A DNA stretch of 64,000 bases from G047528285 sp047528285 (GTDB taxonomy: Bacteria > Pseudomonadota > Gammaproteobacteria > Enterobacterales > Enterobacteriaceae): contig CP180022.1 in the NCBI GenBank assembly GCA_047528285.1, positions 62,001-126,000 of the forward strand, given 5' to 3'. Positions 1 to 11,043 of this stretch are shown in pieces. Both the position numbers and the translations under genes were made by a program. The notes beneath the pieces were generated by a model. The model saw only the letters and a program-made list of their open reading frames with translations, searched no databases and had not been told where the DNA came from. How positions within the stretch are numbered: position 1 is the stretch's first letter; each line of letters opens with the position of its first letter.

Positions 1-2122
1 TCATAGGGATGAATAGAACGTAAATAATCCTCAATTGTCTCCTTTTTCTTATCGCCACTATGGATGATGAGTCCTGCTCGATAGTTAAATCTGCCACAAA
101 GAACACATTTGAAAGCTAGCAATAGAATATTTTGACGCACCAGATATCAGATATGGAAATAATTTTAGCCATACTCGATAGCCTTAAAATAACGTGGAAT
201 CAATGGGAAATACAGAATCTTAAATCTTATCAAGATTGAATAATTACAGCCGCTTTTGATCGCTAAAACATGCAATAAAGCTGCTGATATAGCATAAACT
301 AGACATAAGCTTTGAATAATTTTTCTGTTAGACTAAAATAGTCAGGCGGCAAAATAAAATGTATAACGTGTTAATTTCTTTAACCAAAGAGAATTTTCAT
401 TTGCTATTTTATGGCACAATAAGCACCAAATTAAGATAAAACATCAGAAAAAGATATAGTGGTGCTTCACGATGAACAGCAATCTAATTACTCTCTCTAA
501 GAGAGAGCACAGAAAAAGAGTGTTATCTTGAATAATCATTTAAAACAACATCATTTTCATGTATTAATGATTCAAAATCACAAATGCAGATAATTTTTTT
601 TGCAAGAAGTTAACAGAAATAAATAGATAATTTTTCTATTTCTATATATAAAAATCTAGGTTTTCTTGAATATATCAGTCTTGATATCTACTGATTAATA
701 AGCATAAATAATGGTAAAATTGTTATCTAGATTATATCTTTCTTGATATTTTATAATAAAAATTTTTGATGTTTACCAAAAAAAATACAGAAGTATAATT
801 TATTTTTCATTGAATTTCATAGGGTTATTATAATTTAATTTAAAACATAATAAAAATTAGATCTTGTTAAATAAATCAGAATCGTTGATAAATTATTTAA
901 CAAATTCATATTTTTAATATAATTGTTTACAAATTTTTTAAAATATTTATTTTATTCTGGATATTACATCTTTAGGAATCAAATATTTCTATATTAGTAT
1001 TTTAGATCTATAATGAATATAAAACTTTATTATTTCATTTTAAACTTTAGATCTAAACTTGATTAGAAATATATAAAGTACAATATATTTATTTCCACTA
1101 CCTTAAAAACCTTTTGAGTGATATCAAACAATTTTCATGTATACATCACATATGATTTTCATTAATTTAACGATTAGAATTAATAAGAACTTTTAAAATT
1201 TCATTTCTAATTTTTACTCATGCTTATTAACTAAACATATTACGGTTTTAAAAAAATAATGTTTTCACATTAGTTTCTGTAAATTTCATCAGGATTTGAA
1301 TATAATTAATACTCTATATAAATAATTTGTTTATTACATTACTAGAAGTGTTTTTAAAACATTTCATCTTTATTGTTGTTTTGAATATCTACAACTAACT
1401 ACAACAAACTTATATTTTTTCATAAAACAGGTTATATATACATTAATTATTTTTAATAAATACAAATAAAATTTTGTCAACTTGTATAAACATTAGATGC
1501 ACACATTGCGTAATATATATATGTTATAAAATATTTTTAAATAAATTAGAGAAGCAAAATTTATGAAAACAATTCATATTTTTAACATTTACAGAAAACC
1601 ACTAAGTTCTAAATTAAATAATTTTTATGTAATATTTAATATGAGAATGAAATAATTAATATAATAAGTGACATAATGCTTATTAATATATAAAAAGATA
1701 AAAATAAGGATAATATCGAAAACACAAAGACTTTTTCATTTAAAAAAATAGAAAATAAAAAGAAATCATGAATAAATCATAATAAATTCATCATTACTTT
1801 TTCCATCTTTAAAAGTAACCAACAGAATTAATCAAAAATGCAAGGTAACACTTGATCCGGCATAAAAATCTTCCTTGAAGAAATCTATTATTGATGATTT
1901 CAATTTCCAGGAATCCTATTTATCACCATTAAGTAGTAAATAGGATTCCTGGTTATCATTTCAATCTAATGATCGCTATTTAACTTATGAAAAACAGAAA
2001 TATAAGAGTTTATGGAAATGGTTTGAAAGATATGCATATATCAAGATCTTACAAAATTTTATAAATATGTTTTACAGTTATTTAAGATTTTAACGTTAAA
2101 ATATTCAAATTATTTATTTTTA
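1..2122. other. Gene-free eroded DNA
   Basis: Very AT-rich stretch with stops in all frames and no reading frame I can assign. I saw no RNA gene here. The only clear structure is a 16-bp perfect inverted repeat at 1907-1952, listed separately. The first 150 bases have a slightly more balanced base composition and may be the tail of an eroded gene, but I do not recognise it. Confidence 0.7.
1907..1952. repeat. 16-bp perfect inverted repeat (hairpin)
   Basis: CCAGGAATCCTATTTA at 1907-1922 is the exact reverse complement of 1937-1952, around a 14-base loop (1923-1936). It is 170 bases past the 3' end of tRNA-Thr on the tRNA's strand. No T-run follows either arm, so it is not a textbook intrinsic terminator. 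It could be a transcript-end hairpin, a leftover from a mobile element, or a protein-binding site. Confidence 0.75.
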
Positions 2123-2198
2123 TGGAGCCGATAGTAGGACTCGAACCTACGACCTTCGCATTACGAATGCACCGCTCTACCAACTGAGCTATACCGGC
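2123..2198 (-). tRNA. thrW: tRNA-Thr(CGU)
   Basis: Read on the minus strand this is a 76-base cloverleaf. The acceptor GCCGGTA pairs with TATCGGC (one G-U), the D stem is GCTC/GAGC, the anticodon loop is TTCGTAA (anticodon CGT), and the T arm is GTAGG-TTCGAGT-CCTAC. A 3' CCA is encoded. It closely resembles Enterobacterales thrW, which reads ACG codons. The base before CCA (discriminator, position 73) is T, where my recollection of E. coli thrW is A. It stands alone, with eroded DNA on both sides; in E. coli thrW follows proBA, of which nothing convincing remains. Confidence 0.95.
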
Positions 2199-4155
2199 CT
2201 AATGAAATTTTTACAGACAATAATATTAAACATATACATTATGAAAAACTAAAAAAGATTCAAAACACGCATGTACTCGTTCTGAAAATTCCAGCAGCTT
2301 ACGCTCTTAAACTTAACTAGCAAACAACTTTCCACAATGTGCTTACTCACAAATGAAGCAAGACTTATTTGAGCACTTGTTATCCAGATCCGAAGACGAC
2401 CGCGCAGCCATCAAAATAATTACGATTATTATCGTAATCGATTCATTTTCAATTGATACAATTTCATTTACATGAATTTTTAGTACTAATCGTCACTTCT
2501 ATACACCAAGAAGGCTAGTATTCTAGTTTTGGTAATCCCAGAATATAAATAATATAGACCGAGAATACCAAAAGCGTCTATTTTTACATAAAACGTTTTG
2601 AAGCCTTCGAAATCAATTTAATTAAGATGATATCACGAAATAAGAACCTTTAAGCGTTATAATAGAAAACATAGACCTATACCCGATCGAAAACATCCAA
2701 GCAATTAGAAATGCAGATAGATTGCGAAACAAAGTCATTCATATAATTTATATTATATTGTTTGAGGAAACATAAAAAAATATTTTTATAGATACGCAAC
2801 AAAATGCTGTGGTTCTATACTACCTAAAAAGTCAGACAGCTGTTATGGTTAATTTTAACCTAGACAATTCGAAAGAATTTTATCATACATCGAATCTGAT
2901 ATTAAAAAAATAAAAAAAATAAATAATTTTATCAAAAAACATATTTGATGTTAATTCATACAATAAGACATACTCGAATTGTATCCTCTGGATATGTATT
3001 TAAATCACTATTAAATTCTTTAAATTAAGAAAAACATTTTAAACAAATTTCAGATAAATAATATAAAAACTATATTAAGTTTTATTAAGCACATTAACAA
3101 ATTTTGTATATTTTTATTTTAAAAATATAATCTAAAGAACAATTACCAATAAAAATTATAACTGAAAATATCCATACAAAACTAAGTTTTGTATTAAAAA
3201 CTCGTTCCATTACTTATTCATTTTACAGAAAATAATAACCTCATGATGAGACATCATACTATTTACAATCTTGATTTCGTAATTTTAAATATATCAGAAT
3301 ATTTTTCTTCAAGATAATAATAAATACCTATTATCAATCTTGTACTTAAAGCAATTTACTAGCATGCGTATTAATGATCGTGAAATGTCTTCCTTGGTTA
3401 ATCTTATCGATAAAGCAAATAAATTAAGACATTTTTAATGCTCGATTACCAATATAGTGAAGTAAAATGTATCCATGTAATATTCATTACATCAAATTCC
3501 ATCCACTTTACTGCAATAAAAAGCAAATAAAATCAATTTTTGTAAAAAATAATATAATTAAAATTAATTAACAAATTTGAATCAAAACAAAATTTTTGTA
3601 TGTGTTCATAAAAACCATTTAATCGAAAACTAAAAAGATTTTCTGATAAAACAAAAATTGTTATAAGTATCTTCATTAATCACCTTTCACACCATAAATA
3701 TAAACAAGATTTTTGGCATAAATAAACAAATAATAAATTTCTATACAAAATAATGTTGTTCTATATCTATCACACAGATCCAACGCAATATTTAATATCG
3801 TTTATATCAAAACTAAAAAAGAAAAAAATAACAATAATAAAGTATGAAGATTTATTTTTCCAGCGGAAACTATATTACAAAATACGATAAGTATTAATAT
3901 AGAATACACATAATAATAACTGATCTAAATAATGATTATTCCCTTACAAAAATAAATATTGTGGATACCTATAATAAGTATAGGCTAATGTTCTAAGAAC
4001 AACTGAATGATTAAAAAATGTATTTGCCACCTCGTGAAGTTATCATTGGGAAATTAACATCAGAACTAATTAACATCAATACTTTTTATGTTTTTAAAAA
4101 TCACTTCTAATAAATTCTGCACTTGTCTTTATTTTAAGACCTAAAAAAAATATTT
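2199..4155. other. Gene-free eroded DNA between tRNA-Thr and dnaQ
   Basis: AT-rich, with no reading frame longer than background. I looked on the minus strand for proA remains upstream of the tRNA and found nothing convincing. E. coli has an aspV tRNA next to dnaQ; none was recognised here. Confidence 0.7.
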
Positions 4156-4914
4156 TCATTCGCTTTCTGGAAAGATTTTTGTTCGCCATAAACACTTTCC
4201 GCCTTTTTTTTGCACCAAATCCAAGCGCTGTTCATGAGCCACCAGTTCCTCATCGTTAGCGTAAAAAACCTTCAAATATGTTTTAGGACACCTCATCCGG
4301 TGGATTTGTAGAGTTTTACTCACTTCGTACGGTTGCTGATCTTCTTCTATCGAAAACCCTATCGAGATTTGGCCACCGGTCATCAATAAAAAAATATCTG
4401 CTAATATTGCGGCATCCAGCAAAGCACCGTGGAAAGTACGCTTGCTATTATCAATCAGATAGCGATCGCACAACGCATTTAAACTATTGCGTTTACCAGG
4501 AAATATTTTGCGCGCAAGTAACAAGCTATCTGTTACCATACAAAACGTATCGATTTTAGCGATGCCTCGAGCTAGCATCCCGAACTCATAATCTATAAAC
4601 CCGATATCAAATGGAGCATTATGAATTACTAGTTCACTGCCGCGAATAAAATGCAGAAATTCATCCGCCACTTCAGCAAACATCGGTTTATTTTCTAGAA
4701 ATGCGTTGCTAATACCATGTACATTAAACGCTTCGGTGTCAACAAGTCGGTTTGGTTTCAGATAAACGTGGAAATGTCGGCCAGTCAGTTTACGATTGAT
4801 GATCTCTACCGCACCGATTTCGATAATCCGATGTCCTTCATAGTGGACGCCAAATTTATTCATACCGGTGGTTTCGGTATCTAAAATAATCTGTCGCGTA
4901 ATATCTGTACTCAT
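4156..4914 (-). CDS. dnaQ: DNA polymerase III epsilon subunit (3'-5' proofreading exonuclease)
   Basis: Proofreading subunit of the replicative polymerase III core. The 252-residue product keeps the DEDDh exonuclease signature: Exo I DTETTG with D12 and E14, Exo II with D103 in NAPFDIGF, and Exo III with H162 and D167 in HGALLDA. The C-terminal segment ending RLDLVQKKGGKCLWR, which tethers it to the alpha subunit, is present. It is about nine residues longer than E. coli DnaQ through an extra tail (TKIFPESE). It is divergent from rnhA with 53 bases between start codons, the same arrangement as in E. coli where their promoters overlap. All catalytic residues are intact, so proofreading is probably kept despite the general decay of the region. 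Confidence 0.98.
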   Translation of the reverse strand: MSTDITRQIILDTETTGMNKFGVHYEGHRIIEIGAVEIINRKLTGRHFHVYLKPNRLVDTEAFNVHGISNAFLENKPMFAEVADEFLHFIRGSELVIHNAPFDIGFIDYEFGMLARGIAKIDTFCMVTDSLLLARKIFPGKRNSLNALCDRYLIDNSKRTFHGALLDAAILADIFLLMTGGQISIGFSIEEDQQPYEVSKTLQIHRMRCPKTYLKVFYANDEELVAHEQRLDLVQKKGGKCLWRTKIFPESE

Positions 4915-4967
4915 AATGCTCGTTTATGTCAAAATTATGAATTGAATATGGAGTAAGTTTAGCAGAA

Positions 4968-5447
4968 ATGCGTAAACAAGTTGAAATTTTCACTGATGGT
5001 TCCTGCCTAGGCAATCCAGGTCCTGGCGGATATGCTGTTATACTACGTTATAAACAGCATGAAAAAACTTTCAGCGCTGGTTATCGCCTGACTACCAACA
5101 ACCGAATGGAGTTAATGGCAGCTATTGTAGCTCTGGAATCGCTAACAGACGCTTGCGAGGTGCTGATACGCACCGACAGCCGATATGTACAAGAAGGGAT
5201 TACAAAATGGATTCATAACTGGAAAACCCGCGGTTGGAAAACCGCTGAAAATAAACCGTTAAAAAACGTTGAATTATGGAAGCGTATGGACGCAGCTATA
5301 CAGCCAAATACAGTGCGCTGGGATTGGGTGAAAGGTCATGCTGGCCATCCGGAAAACGAGCGATGCGATAAACTGGCACGCACCGCTGCCCTTTATCCGG
5401 CTTTGGAAGACATCGGTTGCCGCCTAGAAATACCAATAGTCGAGTAG
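4968..5447 (+). CDS. rnhA: Ribonuclease HI
   Basis: Cuts the RNA strand of RNA-DNA hybrids, acting in Okazaki primer removal and R-loop clearance. The 159-residue product is close to the E. coli length. The metal-binding catalytic residues D10 ([14 protein letters not shown]), E48 (NNRMEL), D70 (TDSRYV) and D134 are present, as is the H124 flap region ([13 protein letters not shown]). The tryptophan-rich substrate-binding handle (about residues 81-91) is also kept. It is divergent from dnaQ. The next recognisable sequence downstream is the oppositely oriented yafS pseudogene, as expected from E. coli gene order. Confidence 0.98.
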   Translation: MRKQVEIFTDGSCLGNPGPGGYAVILRYKQHEKTFSAGYRLTTNNRMELMAAIVALESLTDACEVLIRTDSRYVQEGITKWIHNWKTRGWKTAENKPLKNVELWKRMDAAIQPNTVRWDWVKGHAGHPENERCDKLARTAALYPALEDIGCRLEIPIVE

Positions 5448-5527
5448 CCTTTAAAATTAAAGATTAACTGTTTTTAAAGAATACCGCGGCCAGCAGATGC
5501 TCTGGTGACATTAACTGACCTTTCAAC

Positions 5528-6115
5528 TCATAGCGTGGGGTTTTTTAGCAACCTTACGCTAAGGGGCTGCATTTTTGTGTAATAATAATGCTCAGGCAAA
5601 CAATAAGCCTGGGAGATAAGCGCCAAATAACCGCCACCCCCTGTTTCTACCCGTGGTAATACCTGAAGATTTTACGATGTAAAATTTTAAATTTTAGCAT
5701 TTCAAACCAATTTAAAAATCGAATTATATGTATACTTTCATCTTCTATATAGCTTAAAGCGAAAGAAAATCAGATAAATTTTACCTAAACCCTACTAACA
5801 TAATCACTGGATTGAAAATTGTGATAAGGAGCAAACCATCATCAATCAGTACTCTCGATCTACTTCTTTCAGCACAGCGATGCAGATCGCTAGTATAGGA
5901 ATAATATGTGTACCAATATAAACAGGTATCAACCGATTTATTGGCGAATAGTAATTGGTAAAGAATTAGGAGGCTTATTACCTGCAAACATTTTCCTTCT
6001 ATAGTCCAAAAATTACCTGACGGGTAATTGCACAATCACCGATATCTAGATCAGGGCTTAGCACGCTAATTTTAAGTAAATTTAACTCGAATAGTTTAGG
6101 CTACCACACTTTTAA
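5528..6115 (-). pseudogene. yafS: yafS pseudogene (SAM-dependent methyltransferase family)
   Basis: Three minus-strand segments in different frames align in order with YafS as I remember it. Nearest the 5' end (about 6115-6020) reads PKLFELNLLKISV followed by DIGDCAITRQV, with a stop codon just before PKLF. The middle (about 5960-5781) reads FANKSVDTCLY then RVLIDDGLLLITIFNPV. The C-terminal piece (about 5661-5528) reads VLPRVETGGGGYLALISQ and runs to a TGA at 5528. The frame changes and the stop show it is broken. The position between rnhA and gloB, opposite to both, matches E. coli order (gloB, yafS, rnhA, dnaQ). Its function was never well defined, so nothing can be said about the cost of losing it. 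Confidence 0.88.
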
Positions 6116-6254
6116 TCCTTTCTTTGGCGCATGATGATAGTTAGCCCTGCAGCAGAAAATCGTTCACATGACCTGGCGCTATAAAAGTCTTGTTACTTTG
6201 ACGCTAATTTCATTTGTATGTCCTCTAAAAACCATAAAAATAACGAGGTTAAAG

Positions 6255-7007
6255 ATGAATCTTATTAGTATTCCCGCACTAACAGATAATTACATTTGGA
6301 TTTTACATAATAACGATAGGCAATGCCTTGTAATTGATCCTGGGGAAGCCTCACCGGTTTTACAGGCACTTTCTAAGTGGTACTTAAGTCCCATAGCAAT
6401 TTTATTGACCCATCATCATAAAGACCATGTAAATGGTGTCGACGAGCTTGTACAGAATTTCCAGATTCCCGTTTATGGCCCGGAAGAAACACGCTTCATA
6501 GGCACAACCAGGATAGTTAACGAAGGGGATACCCTAAGATTACTAGATCATACTTTCAGCGTCATGACATTACCTGGTCATACCATTGGACATGTCGGAT
6601 TTTACAGTGCGCCCTGGCTTTTTAGCGGAGACACGATTTTTTCTGCAGGTTGTGGTTACCTCTTTGAGGGTATGCCTAACCAAATGTATAATTCTTTTCA
6701 GAAAATTAATCAGCTCCCAGCTGATACACTAATCTGTGCTGCTCATGAGTATACTTTAAGTAATTTAGAGTTTGCAGCCGCACTGTTACCCAAAGATGAT
6801 TTTATTAGGGTTTATCAAAATGATATCCAAAAATTACGGCTAAAAAACAAGCCTAGCCTACCAACAACATTGCATTTAGAACGTCAAGTTAATCTTTTTT
6901 TACGTTGTAATAATCTTGATTTACAAGATAAATTAAACTCTCACCCAATTCCAAGCGAAGAATGGCGTGTTTTTTCGGCATTACGCAAAAAAAAAGATTC
7001 TTTTTAA
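6255..7007 (+). CDS. gloB: Hydroxyacylglutathione hydrolase (glyoxalase II)
   Basis: Second enzyme of the glyoxalase route: hydrolyses S-lactoylglutathione to lactate and glutathione, detoxifying methylglyoxal in the cytoplasm. The start is set at ATG 6255 ([15 protein letters not shown]), preceded by a GAGG at 6245-6248. This gives 250 residues, the family length; the frame is open 29 codons further upstream but that extension has no homology I recognise. The metallo-beta-lactamase motif THHHKDH gives H53, H55, D57 and H58; K56 replaces a His of E. coli that is not a ligand. The second half of the metal site ([15 protein letters not shown]) and the C-terminal substrate-binding region are intact. 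A run of nine A lies close to the 3' end (near 6986-6996). Confidence 0.96.
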   Translation: MNLISIPALTDNYIWILHNNDRQCLVIDPGEASPVLQALSKWYLSPIAILLTHHHKDHVNGVDELVQNFQIPVYGPEETRFIGTTRIVNEGDTLRLLDHTFSVMTLPGHTIGHVGFYSAPWLFSGDTIFSAGCGYLFEGMPNQMYNSFQKINQLPADTLICAAHEYTLSNLEFAAALLPKDDFIRVYQNDIQKLRLKNKPSLPTTLHLERQVNLFLRCNNLDLQDKLNSHPIPSEEWRVFSALRKKKDSF

Positions 7008-7870
7008 TAATTTTAGTTGGTATCAATTTTTCTAGGCACCGTTAACCTGCTACATAAGTAACAACACCAAAATAACATACACATACCATTTCTTTTTATC
7101 ATGGATAATAATAAAGTAAAAAAAGCCAATATAATTAAACAGAATCATTCTATATAGAAAAATATTAATCGCGGATTACTGAAAAAATTGCACTACTGGC
7201 ATCGTAAGTATATTTCACACAGTGCTAATGATGAAAAAATCGAATAACATTGAGATCCACGATAAAATTGCTTTTTTATACAGAAAGCTACATCCACGAT
7301 ATAATATCTTGTGCTACACACATTTCATATCTTAGATAAGCAAGTAAACTATGCAACCATAAATTATTGATGTACGTAGTCAATCCCTATAAGTGAAGAG
7401 CACATTTGATGTTAAGGATTAGTCGCGGTAGCTGTTCTCTGCAAATTCTTTTTTAAACTAATAAGAATTACAACCTCAAGTAAAAAGAAATGCTTTAATG
7501 ACTATCTTCATATAAACCGTCTACCTACATTATGCTAGATATAACCCAATAGGTAAGGATAATATCCTCAACAGAAACCAACTTATTGACTCCATTCCCC
7601 ATACAATAACGGGGAGATGATTGTATAAATGCAGACCATGCGATATGATAAAAAAATCAATCAAAAATCGAATAAAATATTCATCTTTATTTTGAAGATA
7701 ATTTCAATTAATATATTCATTCAGAATAGAAAACAATTTTTTATTGTGTTAATAAGTTTGTATGAAAAACAAGCGATAAAAAACATAGATAAACGGACAG
7801 TGGCCTGTTTATTTTATATATCGACACCAACAATAAATCCTATTTCTCGATCTCGCTCTTTTTAGCCTTA
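7008..7870. other. Gene-free gap, former mltD position
   Basis: In E. coli mltD (a murein transglycosylase) follows gloB on the same strand. Here the interval is AT-rich and I could not find any MltD motif. A 78-codon open frame at 7629-7865 is low-complexity (rich in Lys and Ile) and not credible. Confidence 0.6.
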
Positions 7871-8674
7871 TCAACACAAAATTGGCGACGTCAGTTTAAA
7901 CTCGACTAGCAAAGGATTATGATCTGAGGCCTCTGTTGTTAGCACAGAAGCTTCGTAAACATTCATATCGCGATAAAATACAAAATCTAACGGGCGGCCA
8001 AATGCTCGACAACGCCGATCGTTAATAAACTTCACCTCTCCAAGTTCCATTCGTTCTGCAAATCGTTGAAGAACCAGCATACGTTGTCGACTCCAGGTAT
8101 TGAAATCCCCTGCCATGATAACCGGGCCACTGTGATTGCGAATCTGATCACCAATAGAGCCTAACTGTTTATTGTATACATCAATGCCAAGACTAAAATT
8201 CACCGCGTGAATATTAACTACCATCAGCAACTGACCATTATAAATGGAATACACCGTGACAAGAGCCGACTTAGCTGATCGTAACAGTGGCTCACGTTCA
8301 CGCAATGGATAGCAATAAACCGGATGAGCGGCAGCTAAGGTCATAACTCCTGACGGGTGTTGCGAAAATATTAATGCTGGAACCTGATCCGTTGCCAAAT
8401 AATGAGAAGTGGCGAATCGAACCAGTTCAGGTGTGGTTTGTGCTTCCTGTAGCAGAACGAGCGGGGCATTTTTACAAAAAATCTTTAGTACCGATAGGCA
8501 ATTGGCACGTTGCTGTTTATAAATATTCCAGACCATCACCCGCAAAACACATGAATTTGTCAAAGGTTTGCCTGGCGGAAATGTCCGACCTAATTGGTCA
8601 GAGATAAAAGTCGGGGAAATATGCTTGACTGCCTGGCCCGCGACATACCTGATAACATATGCTTTTTTTAACAC
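7871..8674 (-). CDS. yafD: YafD, endonuclease/exonuclease/phosphatase-family protein
   Basis: Full-length homologue (267 residues against about 266 in E. coli) of YafD, a member of the DNase I-like/EEP superfamily. The physiological substrate is not established. Superfamily residues are in place: N50 region ([10 protein letters not shown]), E77 ([11 protein letters not shown]), H156 (VNIHAVNF), D190 and N192 (MAGDFNTWS), and D251-H252 in the final SDHNPLL. The arginine-rich segment [11 protein letters not shown] also matches. No signal peptide is evident. It stands alone, with about 1.5 kb of eroded DNA upstream and the former mltD position downstream. Retention in such a reduced genome suggests a useful nuclease or phosphoesterase role, which is inference. 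Confidence 0.93.
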   Translation of the reverse strand: MLKKAYVIRYVAGQAVKHISPTFISDQLGRTFPPGKPLTNSCVLRVMVWNIYKQQRANCLSVLKIFCKNAPLVLLQEAQTTPELVRFATSHYLATDQVPALIFSQHPSGVMTLAAAHPVYCYPLREREPLLRSAKSALVTVYSIYNGQLLMVVNIHAVNFSLGIDVYNKQLGSIGDQIRNHSGPVIMAGDFNTWSRQRMLVLQRFAERMELGEVKFINDRRCRAFGRPLDFVFYRDMNVYEASVLTTEASDHNPLLVEFKLTSPILC

Positions 8675-10195
8675 AGTTTCCGCCTATTCAATAAGTTTTT
8701 TGGTATTACTATATTTTAGTTAATTATCAACTATTTTTAGTTCACAGAATACCCCAAATACTGCCGTTATAAATTCTTTATTCGGCGAATCACATATGGG
8801 TTTATAAAACACCATGTTACTCCTGATAACATATGGATAAAATATTTAATTATGAATACGTAAATATATTAAAAAACAAAAATCCCATGCCAAATTAATA
8901 ATATTGTTAAACACATTTAATTTTAATGTTGATTTATGATAATCAATCAAATGTGTTTTATTTTTTAATCACTTTATTGATAGTAAACATTTAATTTTAT
9001 GCCATCAAAAAAATCTATTTCCGAAAGAGCGTATTTATTACTTATTTTAATTTATTCAATAAATCTGAAATAAATGGAAATGTTTCTTACGCATTACCCT
9101 CATAAAACTTTATCACTTAAATAGAAATTAGTTGCTTACCAAATCATAATGATATTAAATAAAAAATTTTTATATTTGACTTAACATGATATGTCTATCA
9201 ATAAATTTTATTTTTTAAATTTAATAAAAATTAATAAAATTAAGATAAAAAATAGAAGTATAGAATTTAATATGTAGATATAGATATATTATCTCTCGAA
9301 ATTATTAGGATTTGTTAATGATATTAAATCGTATATGCTATACAACAATCTTGTTATACATCCTTTTCTGATTTTTGAAAAATATGTTTGCTGTAAGTAG
9401 ATTTTTGATGCTAACACATAAATTTAAAGTAGACTATTTATTTTTGAGTATGTTTGTTACTTAATGAAAATTAAGTTGAATTCAACAAAGCATCATAAAC
9501 ATTACCAATGTATCAATTATGTAAGAGACTATTCTGATTTTTATCAAAAAACATCAATCATTTATATTTAAACTCTCCATTTATTTTAAAATAAAATTTA
9601 GATTCTTATCCGGTTATAAATAAATATAAGTAAACGATATGGAAGCATCTTTTCCCGCACAGTAGATAATTATTTTTTATTTCACAGAAGCAATGTATTT
9701 CAAAGTATAGCGTTATACTATCAATGAACTTTTTATAGTTTATTTTAAAAAATATATTAATATTATATTCAGTAATATCAAAAATACTTATTTTGATTTC
9801 TCTAGTCTGCGTATATCTGGTTGAGCTTCTTGATAAACAAAAATGAAACTGAAAGGTTTTTAATACAGTTTAGCGATATCTCGTTAAATTCGAGATACTA
9901 AAAAAATTTCATCACATTCCATTTTCCTTTCATTACAACAAAATAAGACAACATTACATTTCAAATATTCTATTATTAATACTATAGTATATACCCAATC
10001 AAAAAATCTAGATCCAATCCTATTTTTAATGAATAGATTAAAATGATAACTAATTTTTTTTGCTATCTTTCGAGAGGCATCAATTTCGTTGCGTATACGT
10101 TTCGAAAAAAATCCTCTCTGGTGCATATAAAAGATTGCCGATGAATTGCTGAACATGTTATGTTATATCATAACATTTTTATTTTAGGTAATGCC
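8675..10195. other. Gene-free eroded DNA upstream of the metal ABC operon
   Basis: Extremely AT-rich. A 14-base direct repeat, CCTGATAACATATG, occurs at 8648-8661 inside yafD and again at 8822-8835. A 90-codon open frame on the minus strand (9884-10156) has no recognisable features and is probably chance. Confidence 0.65.
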
Positions 10196-10336
10196 ATGTT
10201 GTCTCAATCTTCGTCACAGTTTCTAAGTATATCTCAGAAACTTCTAATTACCTCTTGGCTTACACGGATGTTAATGGCGTTAGCGATCCTCTCGATACTA
10301 TGGGGCAGCATCAGCTGGTCTACAACCTTGCCATGA
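10196..10336 (+). CDS. Possible small membrane protein coupled to the metal ABC ATPase
   Basis: A 46-codon frame starts at ATG 10196 (AGG at 10186-10188 ahead of it) and ends in TGA at 10334-10336. It overlaps the ATG of the ATPase gene in the ATGA pattern typical of translational coupling. Residues about 25-42 (MLMALAILSILWGSISWS) could form one membrane helix or an uncleaved signal; the first 24 residues are Ser/Gln-rich. Base composition rises here compared with the AT-rich DNA upstream, which fits real coding sequence. I do not recognise a family. Alternatives: the C-terminal stub of a decayed upstream gene, or a chance frame within a longer ATPase N-terminus read from ATG 10255. Confidence 0.4.
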   Translation: MLSQSSSQFLSISQKLLITSWLTRMLMALAILSILWGSISWSTTLP

Positions 10337-11025
10337 TAACTTTACATAATTTGGTTATAGGATACAAAGGACAAGGCATTGATGTTCCGTTGAACGGACG
10401 ATTCACTATCGGTAGCATGACCGCTATTGTCGGCAATAACGGTGCCGGAAAATCTACTTTGCTGAAAACTTTGGCTGGCTTATTACCTCCAATAAAAGGA
10501 ACGCTATCGTTCGAAATTACTGGTCGTCCGCGTATTGGTTATCTCCCACAACAGATAGAAATAGACCGCCAGTTCCCCTTAACGGTATTTGATGTCGTAG
10601 CAATGGGATGCTGGCCATCTTCTGGATTGCTGCATCGCATAAATCATGTCCAGCAGATCGCTATCTGGCATGCACTGAAAAGTGTCGGTCTCGAAGAGTT
10701 TTCTAATTATACCATTAGCACACTGTCCGTTGGCCAGTTTCAGCGCATGCTGTTTGCCCGCATCCTAGTCCAGAAAGCACCGTTAATTTTGCTAGATGAG
10801 CCTTTTAGCTGTATTGATAAAACCAGTTGCAACCTACTGATGACAGTAATTAAGCAACTACACTGCCAGAAACACACGATTATTGTTGTGCTACACGATA
10901 AACTAGTGGCACAGAACTTTCCACAAATGCTGTGGTTAACACCAGAGCAGCCAACTTGGGGGCCCTCTACGAGAGTACTGGCGCAATGGTCGAGAACCTG
11001 CTGCTCCCTTGTTAACTCCAATTAG
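10333..11025 (+). CDS. Metal-ion ABC transporter, ATP-binding protein
   Basis: ATPase of a ZnuC/SitB-like (Zn/Mn/Fe) importer on the inner face of the membrane. Taking ATG 10333 (MITLHNLVIGYKG) gives 230 residues beginning exactly where ABC ATPases normally do. A start at 10255 would add 26 residues with no homology I can see. Walker A is GNNGAGKST (34-42), the Q-loop glutamine is about residue 73, the signature is LSVGQ (131-135, a departure from LSGGQ), Walker B is LILLDEP (D155, E156) and the H-loop is H188. The permease gene follows after 18 bases and the binding protein lies 2.1 kb downstream. Metal specificity cannot be read from this subunit. Confidence 0.9.
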   Translation: MITLHNLVIGYKGQGIDVPLNGRFTIGSMTAIVGNNGAGKSTLLKTLAGLLPPIKGTLSFEITGRPRIGYLPQQIEIDRQFPLTVFDVVAMGCWPSSGLLHRINHVQQIAIWHALKSVGLEEFSNYTISTLSVGQFQRMLFARILVQKAPLILLDEPFSCIDKTSCNLLMTVIKQLHCQKHTIIVVLHDKLVAQNFPQMLWLTPEQPTWGPSTRVLAQWSRTCCSLVNSN

Positions 11026-11043
11026 ACTATAGAGTCTTGAATT

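Noticed and set aside
2240..2560. Possible proA remnant upstream of tRNA-Thr
   Set aside because: Expected from E. coli order (proBA-thrW), but the only candidate matches were scattered residues in shifting frames that I could not distinguish from chance.
7629..7865. 78-codon plus-strand open frame after gloB
   Set aside because: Low-complexity, Lys/Ile-rich product typical of chance frames in AT-rich DNA; no ribosome-binding site or domain.
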